64,000 nt of DNA from Isoetes taiwanensis. Lineage: Eukaryota; Streptophyta; Lycopodiopsida; Isoetales; Isoetaceae. Below the pieces are notes generated by a model. That model was not told where the DNA came from. It saw only the letters and a list, made by a program, of their open reading frames with translations, and searched no databases. Location of the stretch: the NCBI GenBank assembly GCA_021234155.1, contig JAJEKV010000005.1, forward strand, positions 12,701,787 through 12,765,786, written 5' to 3'. Position 1 is the stretch's first letter; each line of letters starts with the position of its first letter. The position numbers and the translations under genes were made by a program. Of this stretch, positions 45,046 through 55,753 are shown piece after piece.

Positions 45046-45645
45046 ATGGTGTGTTGTTTTCTTTATATCCCTGTGTTTGCTGTATGCAACAGGTTCTATC
45101 TCTATACTTCTTTAGCATAACAAAAATTTACCTTCTAGCCTTATGAACACCCTACGATCGTTGAAATTTGACCCTTCAAGATCGACAGCATAGCTTGTGA
45201 GCATTCAAACCCTAGAAGAAACCTTTCAAATCTCACCTTATAGATTTTATATATGTAAAGGAGAATGGACTTCAAACCCTTGAAATATAGCATACCTATA
45301 ATAGATAGGCAAGAGAGAAAATTCTGTGAAATGCACATCGTCAAATTATTTGCAAAAAACATCTTATAAACTTGGATATTGGTTTATGGGCAACAAAGCT
45401 TCTCAATCAATCACATCAGGGAAGTGTCATTAAATAAATATGAAGATAGATGGAACTATAATTTAAGTTAGATGAAGGAAAATAATCTATGATGGTGCAC
45501 AGCAAACTAGGGGTCATGAAACATTTTAAATGCAATCTGGGGTCTATGCATACAGTATCAGAGTGGGTCTAAGCCAAGGCCCACGTTACCCATTTCTACA
45601 CAAAAATTCAATCATCGGGAAACATTTATGTGTCATGCCCAAAAT
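45046..45645. other. no recognisable feature
   Basis: AT-rich left flank of the LTR element. Confidence 0.4.
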
Positions 45646-45650
45646 AGGAT

Positions 45651-46800
45651 TGTAACACACCTAGGGGGTTGAGGGATAAGTAAGTAATTTTTATTCTTAA
45701 CCTCAGGTCAGGAATATTTAAAAGAATTGCAACGGTTGGGAAACAAATTGAATAGGGGTGTCTACACTAAGGTACTGTAGATATCTGAGGAAAATAGAGG
45801 TAATATCTGATAGAATAGCAGATCTATGATTAGAGGAGATAAATTAGATAAGAATTTGTAAGAATAGGAAGATATTTCCTATAATTGGAAAGGAGAGGAT
45901 ATTTTTCTAATTTTAGAAAAAGACAGATAGTATAAAAAAAGGGCAAACTTTAAAACATGATATCTTGGCGAGCGATTATCAGAATGGAGCGATCTTAAGC
46001 GTTCTGAAAAGCCCTCGAGCTAGTTTCAGAATTGGGGTGGCACCTCTCGTGACTCCTTACGGTTAGAGAGATATCGCAGAAAAGGTGGACAAGGGTCAGA
46101 TAAGACTGCACATGGAAGATCATTTGGTGGGTAGCCGGAGCCAAATCTTTGGAGTTTCTGTTGGTTTGGAGTTATCTTTTCTTTTGTTTAGTAGTTTGTC
46201 GAAAAGCTTACATGTTTTATTTTGTTATTGATTCTTTGTGTTTGTGTTTGTGTTTGCAAATATAATAAAACATTAAAGAATGAACATGTATAAAAGAACC
46301 CGCCCCTTTGTCGTTGTCGAAGGGCTGGGCGGTAAAGCAATGTGCATACCAGGTGATTGGTATGTGGACGTATAGTCATGTCCGGAACGATATACGTGTG
46401 AACTCGGGTGAGGGATTGATCATCCCTGAATCAAGTAAGTTATAAGAAGATATTCTATGCGTGATTAGCATTTGTATGCCTATTGCCTGTGTGACTAACG
46501 ATTCTCCTCAGGTTAAGGTAATGGTTTATCCACTTAGTCCTTCATAGGACTAACCCCACCTTTCTCTTCTTCCTTCTTACAGACAAAGTTAGTAGCTAAG
46601 TGAGTTTTGCGCCGCGGGAAGCGTGGGATAATAGCCGAGATGTCAAGACATAGATTTTCTAAAGATTAGGAGTAGTTTGAACTCGGATTTCGAGTGTCAA
46701 GGACCATTGTTACCTCATAATAAAAGAAAGCTATATATTATTTTTGTTCCAATTACTTCTTTGTTTGATTTCAAGTGTTTAACTCTTTAGGAGCGTTTCA
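45651..46800 (+). repeat. 5' LTR of the coding-free element (1150 bp)
   Basis: TG...CA ends. Differs from the 3' LTR by scattered substitutions and by an extra stretch of about 23 bp near 46020-46045. Confidence 0.92.
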
Positions 46801-46802
46801 TT

Positions 46803-46814
46803 TGGTATCAGAGC
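46803..46814 (+). other. PBS (tRNA-iMet)
   Basis: TGGTATCAGAGC two bases after the 5' LTR. Confidence 0.88.
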
Positions 46815-47235
46815 CTAGGCTTCCGATTATTAACTATAGTTGGTTATTGGGCCAAAGACAATTAGAAGTCATCAATATTGAAATTTTGAAATTATGGGAA
46901 ACTATGGGAAACTAAGAAGGAAGAAACTCCTTGGGGAAGTTATGCAGCCGAGACATCTAGTCGTGGCCAGCAACGGGAAAAGAAAGAGTTCAAAATTTAG
47001 TTTTCACATTCTAAACCTAGTACCTAATTGTGAAGTCCCCAAACATTAGTAGTCATGCAAATTAATCTTAAATATTGTAGTAGTAAGTGTAGTCAACCCC
47101 GAAGGGTGTATGGAATGGAACATAGTTTTAGATATGTCTTGTACCTTGGATATCTTGGTTCGTCTATAGAAATTAGTGACTTTGCACGGAATTTACAGAT
47201 TATCCCCATGAGGACATGGGTAAATTTTTAGTATG

Positions 47236-47402
47236 AGAATAGAATAGAATAGAATAGAATTGTTTTTATCGTCCACGGAGACCAATCGGCCTATGGGACC
47301 CAATACAAAAAGCGCAGCAGTCACATTACTGCCCGGATTAAAAAAACCCCGCCCCGAAGGGTTTTTGAGGGAAAAACCGTGGCAGCAATAAGACTGCTGA
47401 CA
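47236..47402 (-). mobile_element. LINE 3'-end fragment in the LTR element
   Basis: The reverse complement matches the 3' end of the LINE at 18933-20204: hairpin with CCCTTCGGGG loop region (47341-47377), GGTCCCATAGG, GTCTCCGTGGACGATAAAA, then (ATTCT)n, here read as (AGAAT)n at 47236-47260. It lies immediately before the 3' LTR, where the polypurine tract should be. Confidence 0.85.
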
Positions 47403-47404
47403 AA

Positions 47405-48532
47405 TGTAACACACCTAGGGGGTTGAGGGATAAGTAAATAATTTTTATTCTTAACCTCAGGTCAGGAATATTTAAAAGAATTGCAACGGTTGGGAAACAA
47501 ATTGAATACGGGTGTCTATACTAAGGTACGGTAGATATCTGAGGAAAATAGAGGTAATATCTGATAGAATAGCAGATCTATGATTAGAGGAGATAAATTA
47601 GATAAGAATTTGTAAGAATAGGAAGATATTTCCTATAATTGGAAAGGAGAGGATATTTTTCTAATTTTAGAAAAAGACAGATAGTATAAAAAAAGAGCAA
47701 ACTTTAAAACATGATATCTTGGCGTGTGATTATCAGAATGGAACGATCTTAAGCATTCTGAAAAGCCCTCAAGTCTCTCGTGACTCCTTAGGGTTAGAGA
47801 GATATCGTAGAAAAGGTGGACAAGGGTCAGATAAGACTGCACGTGGAAGATCATTTGGTGGGTAGCCGGAGCCAGATCTTTGGAGTTTCTGTTGGTTTGG
47901 AGTTATCTTTTCTTTTGTTTAGTAGTTTGTCGAAAAGCTTACATGTTTTATTTTGTTATTGATTCTTTGTGTTTGTGTTTGTGTTTGCAAATATAATATC
48001 ACATTAAAGAATGAACCTGTATGAAAGAACCCGCCCCTTTGTCGTTACTGAAGGGCTGGGCAGTAAAGCAACGTGCATACCAGGTGATTGGTATGTGGAC
48101 ATATAGTCGTGTCCGGAATGATATACGTGTGAACCCGAGTGAGGGATTGATCATCCCTGAATCAAGTAAGTTAGAAGAAGATGTTCTATGCGTGATTAGC
48201 ATTTGTGTGCCTATTGTCTCTGTGACTAACGATTCGCCTCAGGTTAAGGTAATGGTTTACCCACTTAGTCCTTCCTAAGACTAACCCCACCTTTCTCTTC
48301 TTCCTTCTTACAGACAGAGTTAGTAGCTAAGTGAGTTTTGCGCCGCGGGAAGCGTGGAACAATAGTCGAAATGTCAAGACATAGATTTTCTAAAGACTAG
48401 GAGTAGTTTGAACTTGGATTTCGAGTGGATCAAGGACCATTGTTACTCATAATAAAAGAAAGTTATATATTATTTTTGTTCCAATTACTTCTTTGTTTGA
48501 TTTCAAGTGTTTAACACTTTAGGAGCGTTCCA
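47405..48532 (+). repeat. 3' LTR of the coding-free element (1128 bp)
   Basis: Starts TGTAACACACC and ends GAGCGTTCCA, followed by AGGAT. An 85-codon frame at 48021-48278 falls wholly inside the LTR and is not taken as a gene. Confidence 0.92.
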
Positions 48533-48537
48533 AGGAT

Positions 48538-50664
48538 GCAAAAATAATCATGAAGATCTGGACCGTATCTGTACATGACTGCCATGGCATAAACCGGATT
48601 TTTGGCATCTATATATAGACGAAATCTGAAAAAACATGCATTCCTTCATAGCTTTCTGGACAAATTATTAAAAGGAAACAGTTAATCCATTATATTAAGC
48701 ACTTGCTACCTCCGGATAACTTGATAGTATGCTGCCTTCTTTTTGTGACTTCCTGCACCAAATTTACAAATCAAGATGCAACAATCTGCAAGAGCATCAG
48801 TGGCAAGCAACGGATCTTAAAAATGATTCAATTGCAAAAATGAATTTGCTTTCTTCACACCAATTTACTCTCGTTAATTTGTACCTAGAAATAAATGAGA
48901 AAACCATGGCCTCGTCAAGTGCAAGACATTTCGTGGATGGCATTATAAGCTGGAATAAAAACAATTTGTAAGTAGAACTCCATCCATCAAATGGAGCTTA
49001 AGTCGTCTAAAAACATATCAGGAAGCAAATCTTAACGAACTGGTATCAAAGCACGAATTTCCATGAAACAGAGACAAAATATAAGGAGCTGGATTCGGCT
49101 CACTCAAAGAGATATAGCCGTGGAAATAAGGGCAAAATGCAAGGAGTTCACTCATGGTAGTTCAAAAACAAAATCACTGCGTGAATGAAAAACCGGATTA
49201 CCAATACAATGCAAAATCAAACAGGCTTTTCTTTGGACCAAACCTGCCAGTGTTGCCATAGCAAAAAAAAATGTAGAGGTCCCACTTCTTGAGCGAATAG
49301 AAATAAAGGATTAGCGCAACTTATCTAGAGTCTAAAGGATTTTTGCCGAGAAAAGTCTGAGATGCACAGACCATAGGCAAGTCCGGCGATGAGCGAGCTT
49401 AGCCAAAATGATTTCAACTACCAAAATGAGAGGAAGACTGAACGCAGAAGAAGAAAAAGGTCCCGCAAGGGGAAAGGGAACGCCGCATGCGGCGTTATCT
49501 GCGGCGTTCCGGCACGAAAACCAATACAATCCCATTTTAAAAGATAAGATCCCATTGGCGTTCTTCTTCATCTTTTATCATGCACTAAAAGGTAGCTTGA
49601 TCCTAAGTAAAATCTCAAATCAGACATATATTAGGGACAAAGTTGACTATACGCAAAGCATATTAATTTATGAATATTGAGCAAATTGAAGGCTTTCTTG
49701 CTTCAGACTAACCATGATCAATTACAAACTACACCTCTAAATGTATGATGCAAGCTATTGGAGCAAAATAAGAATGTATCCTCTCTCAAATCAATGATAT
49801 CGTGCTTGAAGTCCACAAAGCCAAACCCCAACTTCTAATTGGCAACCACGGAACTTATTCGGCACGGAGCAATAACCGGCTGAGTTGACACTGATGAATA
49901 CCAAACTTAGTGGATATGGGGAGACAAATGTTGACTGGATTTTTGGCAAATCCCGGTCAATATAGAAGAACTGCACTCTAAAGGTCTAAAGGGAGGGAGA
50001 AGATCAAGGGCCCTGTTGTCCCCATAGGGCAACATACTAACCATCGGTCTATGCTAGTTCAATTACCCTAAGAGACTAGGTCAAAGTTGGGAAGAGCTTG
50101 TTAGCCAACATTGATGTGAAGGTCAAACAAAAGAGACTTATCTTCAAGGGCCCAAATTCATGTACGCTTGTTGTTAGGGCCCATATTAAGTTGTTTTAGT
50201 TTTTAAGCAAGAAGACAAAATTGGTTATGAAGGAGAAGAAAACAAAAACAAGGGGATTGATGAGGTGTCAAACAGAAGTGCCAAGATCATGACAAATGGA
50301 CGGCCAAGATTTTTCTAAGAAAATTATAAATACCTTAAGGGGATTTGTCCTCCTCTTTGGCCTCTTGGAGAGAAAGGATACTGGTAGGTCCTGGGAAGAG
50401 AGGTGAGAGACCTCTTTCTCCATGTGAAAACTCTTTGAAGCTTTGTATTACCTTATTCTTAACATCAGGATGCTACTCTAGTATTTGTGACATTGAACTG
50501 CATCACATGGATGCTCAAGCTTAGAAGGATGGGCTCATAGGTCCAATGACAGCTTTCTTGATGCCCACCAAGGCAAGAAACAAAAGGAAGAAACATAAGG
50601 AAACTACAAGACTAGAAGAAGCCTCACCAAGAAAAGCCATCAGCATGATGAAGTCTCAAATTTC
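48538..50664. other. no recognisable gene; one palindromic site
   Basis: Short frames only. Contains a nested GC-rich palindrome at 49477-49510: AACGCCGCATGCGGCGTT is a perfect 18-bp palindrome, and GGAACGCCGC/GCGGCGTTCC pairs around it. No associated gene. Confidence 0.4.
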
Positions 50665-51165
50665 CTAAATCAAAAGCAAACAACAGCCTTTTGCAACCCT
50701 GTACTTGTGGATATTTAAATCGGTCGCTTGCATAATAGCTTCCTCCAAAAGCTCCAGTTCCATCATGACAACAAAATCGAAGGATAACCAGGGCACGTGC
50801 GATCCTAATTCTAGAATATCAACCGTATTCCAAACCAAGAACCCTACCTCCCATATGTAACACAATAACAGGGGGTTCCAGGGGGATTTGATGTAGATGT
50901 ATAAACCACCATTCCTGAGACCATAAACCATAGACCATACCCATAAAACAATTGAATGGGTTATTACAAGAAGAAGCGAAAAAAACATAGATCCAATAGA
51001 AAAAATAAACACCTTAGTTTTGTTGGTCGCATTGGTTAAAGCATTTTTATTAGGATATTGATTTATTTTGGTAGAGGTTCGAGTCTCTGATTTCACGAAA
51101 GGTGAGTCCTCGTATTTCATATTCCAAAATCTTAGCCGAACATGTATCTCATATTTCAAAATCAT
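50665..51165 (-). CDS. unrecognised 166-codon ORF
   Basis: Open frame with one hydrophobic stretch (FIFSIGSMFFSLLLVITH, near residue 55) and a C-terminal part reading LEEAIMQATDLNIHK. No family recognised. It overlaps a tRNA-like B-box sequence on the other strand, so it may be chance. Confidence 0.2.
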   Translation of the reverse strand: MILKYEIHVRLRFWNMKYEDSPFVKSETRTSTKINQYPNKNALTNATNKTKVFIFSIGSMFFSLLLVITHSIVLWVWSMVYGLRNGGLYIYIKSPWNPLLLCYIWEVGFLVWNTVDILELGSHVPWLSFDFVVMMELELLEEAIMQATDLNIHKYRVAKGCCLLLI

Positions 51166-52631
51166 GGGCGCCCCTAATCATAAATGACCATCATTGAAAT
51201 GAGAGGTGTCCAGACACCCCAACATAAGATCTGGGCTATAGGATGAACGAATCCAATGTCCGAGGTAGTCCAGAGCACCAAAAAACCATATTAGAAACTT
51301 TTCCAATCAAATATATATCCAACCTTAGGAATTCGGCCAAAGCCCTAACTTGGAACAACTTTATATTATACAAAGATTTCGGCCAAAGCTCGAGCGCAGA
51401 ACAACTTTATCGGGTTTTTTCATTGTTATATTACTGTAAACTAAGGTTTTTATTTTCTTATTTTTTTGGAGGCTCTGGAGGACCATGTATTATGTAAAAG
51501 TCTTTTCTTGATCGTTTGCGTGTTTTTCTTAAACGTGAGAGCATCCTTGGCCTCGTGGTTGCCTTCATCTTTTCACTATTGTCTTTATGCATTTAATGTG
51601 ATGTTGGATCTTTTACTATAAGCATTTACTCTTTACATTGTCTTGCAATCTTATGATAGAGCTATTACTAATTGTTATCTTGTGTTAAGAATCATATTTG
51701 TCTCTTGTGTCCTCTGTCTTTATTATTTCTTGCATCAATGAGTTTCCTATTCTGACAAATCACGATCACGTTGAGCGAGTTACGCTTCCACTAAGGCCGT
51801 GATTTATATCTCCTATTACTCCTAAGATAACATTTTAGAAATAACAAGATAAGTTTTCTTAGATGATGCTTCTAAAATGCTTTTGTGATTAAACATCGCT
51901 GTGTACATTTTACCATTATGCAATGTAACATTGCAAATTGCACTATAAAAGGCACAACTTTCAAGTTGCATTTTGGCATTGTTAGGCACTCATTTATAGT
52001 CACAAAATTGTAATATATGGGGAAAAAAAGGTGTGGGGGTATGGTCCAAAGACGGCCTTCCTATGCTAATTGATTACGTATCAAGTATTCTCTCCATACA
52101 AGATATTGTGGAGGACGAATAATAGATTTTCTTTGTCTTCTAATTCCTTTGGTGTTCATTTTAGGGTTTCTTATTGAAACCAACAAGAATATCTTATTCG
52201 AGAAAATGACTCGAGTTGAACATCTTATCATTATTGAGACATGTCAACCATGAGTCCATGACATAAAAGGCGTCTAATGTCAATGTATATGTTAATGATA
52301 TTGAAAAGTAATGGTCGTCTCTTTTGGCAATAATGGTCCGATGCGAGAACTTTTTATTAAATTGCTTCCTATCAGATCAGGAAAAGCATATAAGCCTTCT
52401 TAATCAGCCTCCAATTTGAGATGTCAGTGTCTAGCAAATGGGCAAATACTACTTCCATATAGAGGCTCCTGAATTCTTTCTCGCAAACCATCTCTATTGA
52501 GGAGCAAAATACACTGAAAACATGGCTACAGATCGGGCTTCAGTTTTAAAAGGTATTATATGAATCTATTTGTCATGAATTTAGTGTACTATCACTAAAA
52601 AAAAGCTTTAATAAATTTTCTGTTTGCTCAG
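51166..52631. other. no recognisable feature
   Basis: AT-rich, only short frames. It may contain introns or upstream exons of the RING-CH gene, but none could be assigned. Confidence 0.35.
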
Positions 52632-53101
52632 AAACATCCTCAAATCTGAAACATGCAGCAGAAGAAGAGGTGCCAGTTTGCAGGATCTGCTTGGTTGAAT
52701 TGGATTATGAAGATGAAGAAGCATTCAAGATGGAGTGCTTTTGTAAAGGAGACCTTGCTCTTGCCCACAAGGAATGTGCACTCAAGTGGTTCAAGATTAG
52801 AAGGGGCACGACATGTGATATATGTGGTAGCCAAATCCAAAACCTTCCCAAGTCCATGTCTACACCACAACAAGATTCTAAGCAACTTGAAGACTACTGG
52901 ATTGGTGATGATCCTTATTATCATAATGATGATCATGATGATGGCAGTGACGACGAAGAATGTAGTGATGAGTTTGATGCTGCATATAATTCCTCATTCA
53001 TTCTTCGAGTTTTGATGCATGCATCTACCTTCCTTTTGGAGACACATTCTCGTTTCAAGATGCTTTCGATGCTTGCTCAATCATCATCTTCACTTGGCTA
53101 A
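52632..53101 (+). CDS. RING-CH (RINGv) zinc-finger protein, terminal exon
   Basis: RING-CH domains act as E3 ubiquitin ligases. The exon follows a TTTGCTCAG acceptor and encodes a C4HC3 finger: CRIC, then MECFC, then AHKEC and CDIC, with spacing C-x2-C-x15-C-x-C-x7-H-x2-C-x12-C-x2-C, the RINGv pattern. NLP follows the last Cys as in plant members. An acidic Asp/Glu/His stretch and a short C-terminus without transmembrane helices end at 53101. Upstream exons are not found, so this is either the last exon of a longer gene or an isolated duplicated exon. The exon is undamaged. Confidence 0.72.
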
Positions 53102-53400
53102 GAAGAAAAAGAAGAAGATGAAGCAATTCTTACGTCATAAGTAATCATGTTAAAAATTTTGGCGGCAGGCAAATAGTAGAAGGCATATGAGATAGACAGC
53201 TTATGGCCACAACGTAAGGCATATGAGGTAGACATCTTATGCCATGCACTACATCCTTTGGTGCAACCATGACTTCAGAATTACAACCATTGTACATATA
53301 TCTTTTGGTTCAACCACAGCTTCAGCATTACAACTATTATCCTCCCTAATATAATAAAAAAATAGCCTGTCTGTCACGCCTTATCGATGGAGAAGAAAGT

Positions 53401-53585
53401 GCCACGTGGCATGTCTTGGACCCTGGGATGTGGGAGACGTGTAAGCTTCGAAATTCGTAGGAAGCATCGAGAAGGTTCCGTTCGTTTCATCTTGCAAGGT
53501 TCTGGAAGCTTCCATTCGTTTCATGTTGCAAGTTCTGGTAGCTTCTTTGACATTCTGGAAGCTTCTTTGACTTCCTATAAAAAGG
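53401..53585 (+). promoter_or_regulatory. heat-shock-type promoter: G-box, three HSE cores, TATA
   Basis: GCCACGTGGC (53401-53410) is a palindromic G-box/ABRE-type site. Three GAANNTTC heat-shock-element cores follow at 53471-53478 (GAAGGTTC), 53505-53512 and 53558-53565 (both GAAGCTTC), with extra half-sites between. TATAAAAAGG lies at 53576-53585, 10 bp after the last core. This spacing is that of plant heat-shock promoters. The downstream transcript is unclear: no long ORF follows within 700 bp, but GT splice-donor-like sites occur after 53650. Confidence 0.6.
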
Positions 53586-54581
53586 CGCAAGTGAGTTTGC
53601 AAGGTTACTGAGGAGCGGAAGCAAAATTTGCTTCAAACGGCCGATTCTGGAACTGAGGTATAAATGCCGATGCTAATTTGAAAACCATATTTTTTGTCCC
53701 TCTTTGCTCCCGCAACGAGCAGATGCACAGGAGAAGAGTCGGTCTAACGAGAAGGTCAGGGTAAACGGATATCTTTGAAGTGGGCGCTTCAGTTAAGGGC
53801 GCTTAAGCTATATGTTCGACTATTTCTGTTGCTTATGCTAGCAGCACTGTTCTGATATAGATTTATCGGAGATTCTATTGGAGTATTGGTGTCTGCCTCT
53901 CTCTGACCGTTTGCACATCATAAGGTAAGACTATGATCTGTATTCGATGACATTCTTCAGCTAACGTAGGAGTTCATGCCTTGAATAGCTGGACAAAGAT
54001 TAGAGTGTATTAATCAGCCATTTTTGTGAATTTAGAGACCTAATTTTTGTAACAGATGTAGCGCTGCTTGGCTTGATTGAGATATAGACCGAGTTTATCC
54101 AGCATCCGATTTCTGTGTTATTTGCTCCATTTGATTGTAAATCTGAACTGCCCGTGAACTCATTATTGCTTGGTCTGTAATCCAAACAACTTGAGTAACC
54201 GCTTAACTTCCAATTTACATAGGAAAATCTCTTCTCCAAATCTCTTCTCTATACAAAAATTAACATGAATAACATGTATCTACATGCTTGGGGGTGCGCT
54301 CTAGAACCATTTTAGTGACTGTTTTCTAGGCCCATGAATGGATCTGTTTTTTCTGATGGTGAGATGGAAATTTTTCTCGCAATCTGAGGCAATACCTTCT
54401 TTGATAAGTCTCAGATGCTTACTGCAAGTTTTACTAACGTACTCATATTCACCTGCATAAAAGCATTACTGTTCAGATCCAGAAAGCAGGACCGACTGTC
54501 AAATGCTCAGATTTATAGCAGATGTTGATGAAGAGACAACATGTAAGGAAGATGAACATGTATGATGCCATTTAAGCTCAC
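53586..54581. other. possible 5' UTR/intron; no ORF
   Basis: GC-richer for the first 200 bp after the TATA box, then AT-rich. No protein family seen on either strand. Confidence 0.35.
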
Positions 54582-54804
54582 CTCCTGGAACTTGGCCAAG
54601 GCTTTGCCATTTTAATTTGCATAAGGCTGCATCATGTCCCAAAGAATTAAGACGTTCTGGTACTAATTCACATATACAAATTCCTCTGCATTCCATGCCA
54701 TGTTCATGGCAAATCAAATCTCTCTCTGAGTCTATGCCTAGCAATATCTTTGTCACAATTGACAACATATTTTTCTCCGATGGAACATCAGATGATGCAA
54801 GCAC
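54582..54804 (-). CDS. exon-like coding segment, unknown gene
   Basis: On the minus strand an AAATGCAG acceptor at 54805 is followed by 223 bp of open frame and a GTGAGC donor. It reads SSDVPSEKNMLSIV, LLGIDSERDLICHEHG, GICICELVPERLNSLG and LCKLKWQSLGQVPG. Composition and codon use look protein-coding and the splice sites are good, but I do not recognise the family and could not find neighbouring exons. Confidence 0.35.
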
Positions 54805-55537
54805 CTGCATTTCGCAGGCATGACGCTCATAAGACATGGAACATAGATTTTTCTTGATGCTAAAGATTGATCCTAAACGAAAAAGGGGAATGATAAAGGG
54901 AATCACATTATCATTCACACACATGCAAACATATTTTACCTTCAATCTCTCACAAAGATGAGCAAATTTTGTAGCTCCATTATCATTAGCTATGTAATGT
55001 GTTCATTTCATTTCACACATTCACACTTTGCACAACCCTCTAAATTTGTACATAAGCTTGAACTTAAAAGTAAAAAAATGCCTCACCATAGAATGCCCAT
55101 GACGAGGACATAAGTTTATTTCGCCACATTAAGTTGAGTGTGAATAGGTTTGCCACATTTCTAAGGATGGTATGCAATATACGGAATATATGGTGGTTCT
55201 TAGTAGATGATGAAACTCCGTTTTGTTGAATTTGGCGCCCATAGTTTTAGTCAATTTAACTACTCAATGCTAGGTTCCTTATAGAGCTCACGGCCCAGCT
55301 ACCATACTATAACGTGGGATTGCGCACCCACGTTCAATGTTCACAGGGTCCCAATAATTCCACATTGTCCAGTAGGCATGGGTGATGACTATGCGTAATG
55401 ACTATGCATAATGCGTATTTTGGGGCACATCGTGTTAAAAATGTCTTTTTGGAACAATAACAACAACATCATCATGGGCTTTTGCCAAACTAATATGTTA
55501 CAGAATGGCAATTTCCACAAAAAATATTACAACCACG
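54805..55537. other. no gene; one hairpin
   Basis: Contains a perfect inverted repeat AACGTGGG/CCCACGTT with an 8-base loop (55311-55334). The Helitron 5' terminus may lie in this stretch or just after it, but no convincing TC-start was identified. Confidence 0.35.
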
Positions 55538-55652
55538 CGTAAATAAAAGCTCTTGAATGTCTAGAATGTTCTAGGGGAGCCGCACGTAAATAAAATCTCT
55601 TGAATGTCTAGAACGTTCTAGGGCAGTTGTTGTGACATTGTTTCTATATATC
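55538..55652 (+). promoter_or_regulatory. Helitron gene promoter: duplicated HSE-like units and TATA
   Basis: A unit of about 39 bp containing TCTTGAATGTCTAGAA is present twice (55538-55577 and 55585-55623, period 47). Each holds a heat-shock-element core: GAATGTTC at 55564-55571 and GAACGTTC at 55611-55618, the second within the 14-bp palindrome CTAGAACGTTCTAG. TATATAT at 55645-55651 follows 27 bp after the second core and about 100 bp before the ATG. This arrangement suggests heat-inducible transcription of the Rep-helicase gene; activity is inferred only. Confidence 0.58.
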
Positions 55653-55753
55653 ATTATGACTATAGACACCTTAGAACAAAACTATTTTAACTCTGCTTCT
55701 GCGTATTGTTTGTGCAGAACACATTGTTCATCGCAGAATAGCAAAGCAGAATA

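Larger units (their letters stand above)
45651..48532 (+). mobile_element. coding-free LTR retrotransposon (LARD/TRIM-like)
   Basis: Two LTRs of 1150 and 1128 bp begin TGTAACACACCTAGG and end GCGTTTCA or GCGTTCCA. The target duplication AGGAT is at 45646-45650 and 48533-48537. A tRNA-iMet PBS (TGGTATCAGAGC, 46803-46814) follows the 5' LTR. The internal domain is only about 600 bp and encodes no gag or pol; 167 bp of it is a later LINE fragment. Its end keeps a gypsy-like GAGGACATGGG block. Transposition must have used proteins from another element. Confidence 0.92.

Noticed and set aside
48021-48278. 85-codon ORF in the coding-free element
   Set aside because: Lies inside the LTR. The 5' LTR version carries changes in the same stretch, and no known protein fits.
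51011-51095. Possible tRNA gene (GGTTCGAGTCTC B-box)
   Set aside because: No acceptor stem or anticodon arm could be paired, and the A-box is poor. At best a tRNA-derived scrap.
53369-54200. Heat-shock promoter as a solo LTR
   Set aside because: A TG start can be proposed at TGTCTGTCACG, but no CA end with a matching 5-bp target duplication was found.
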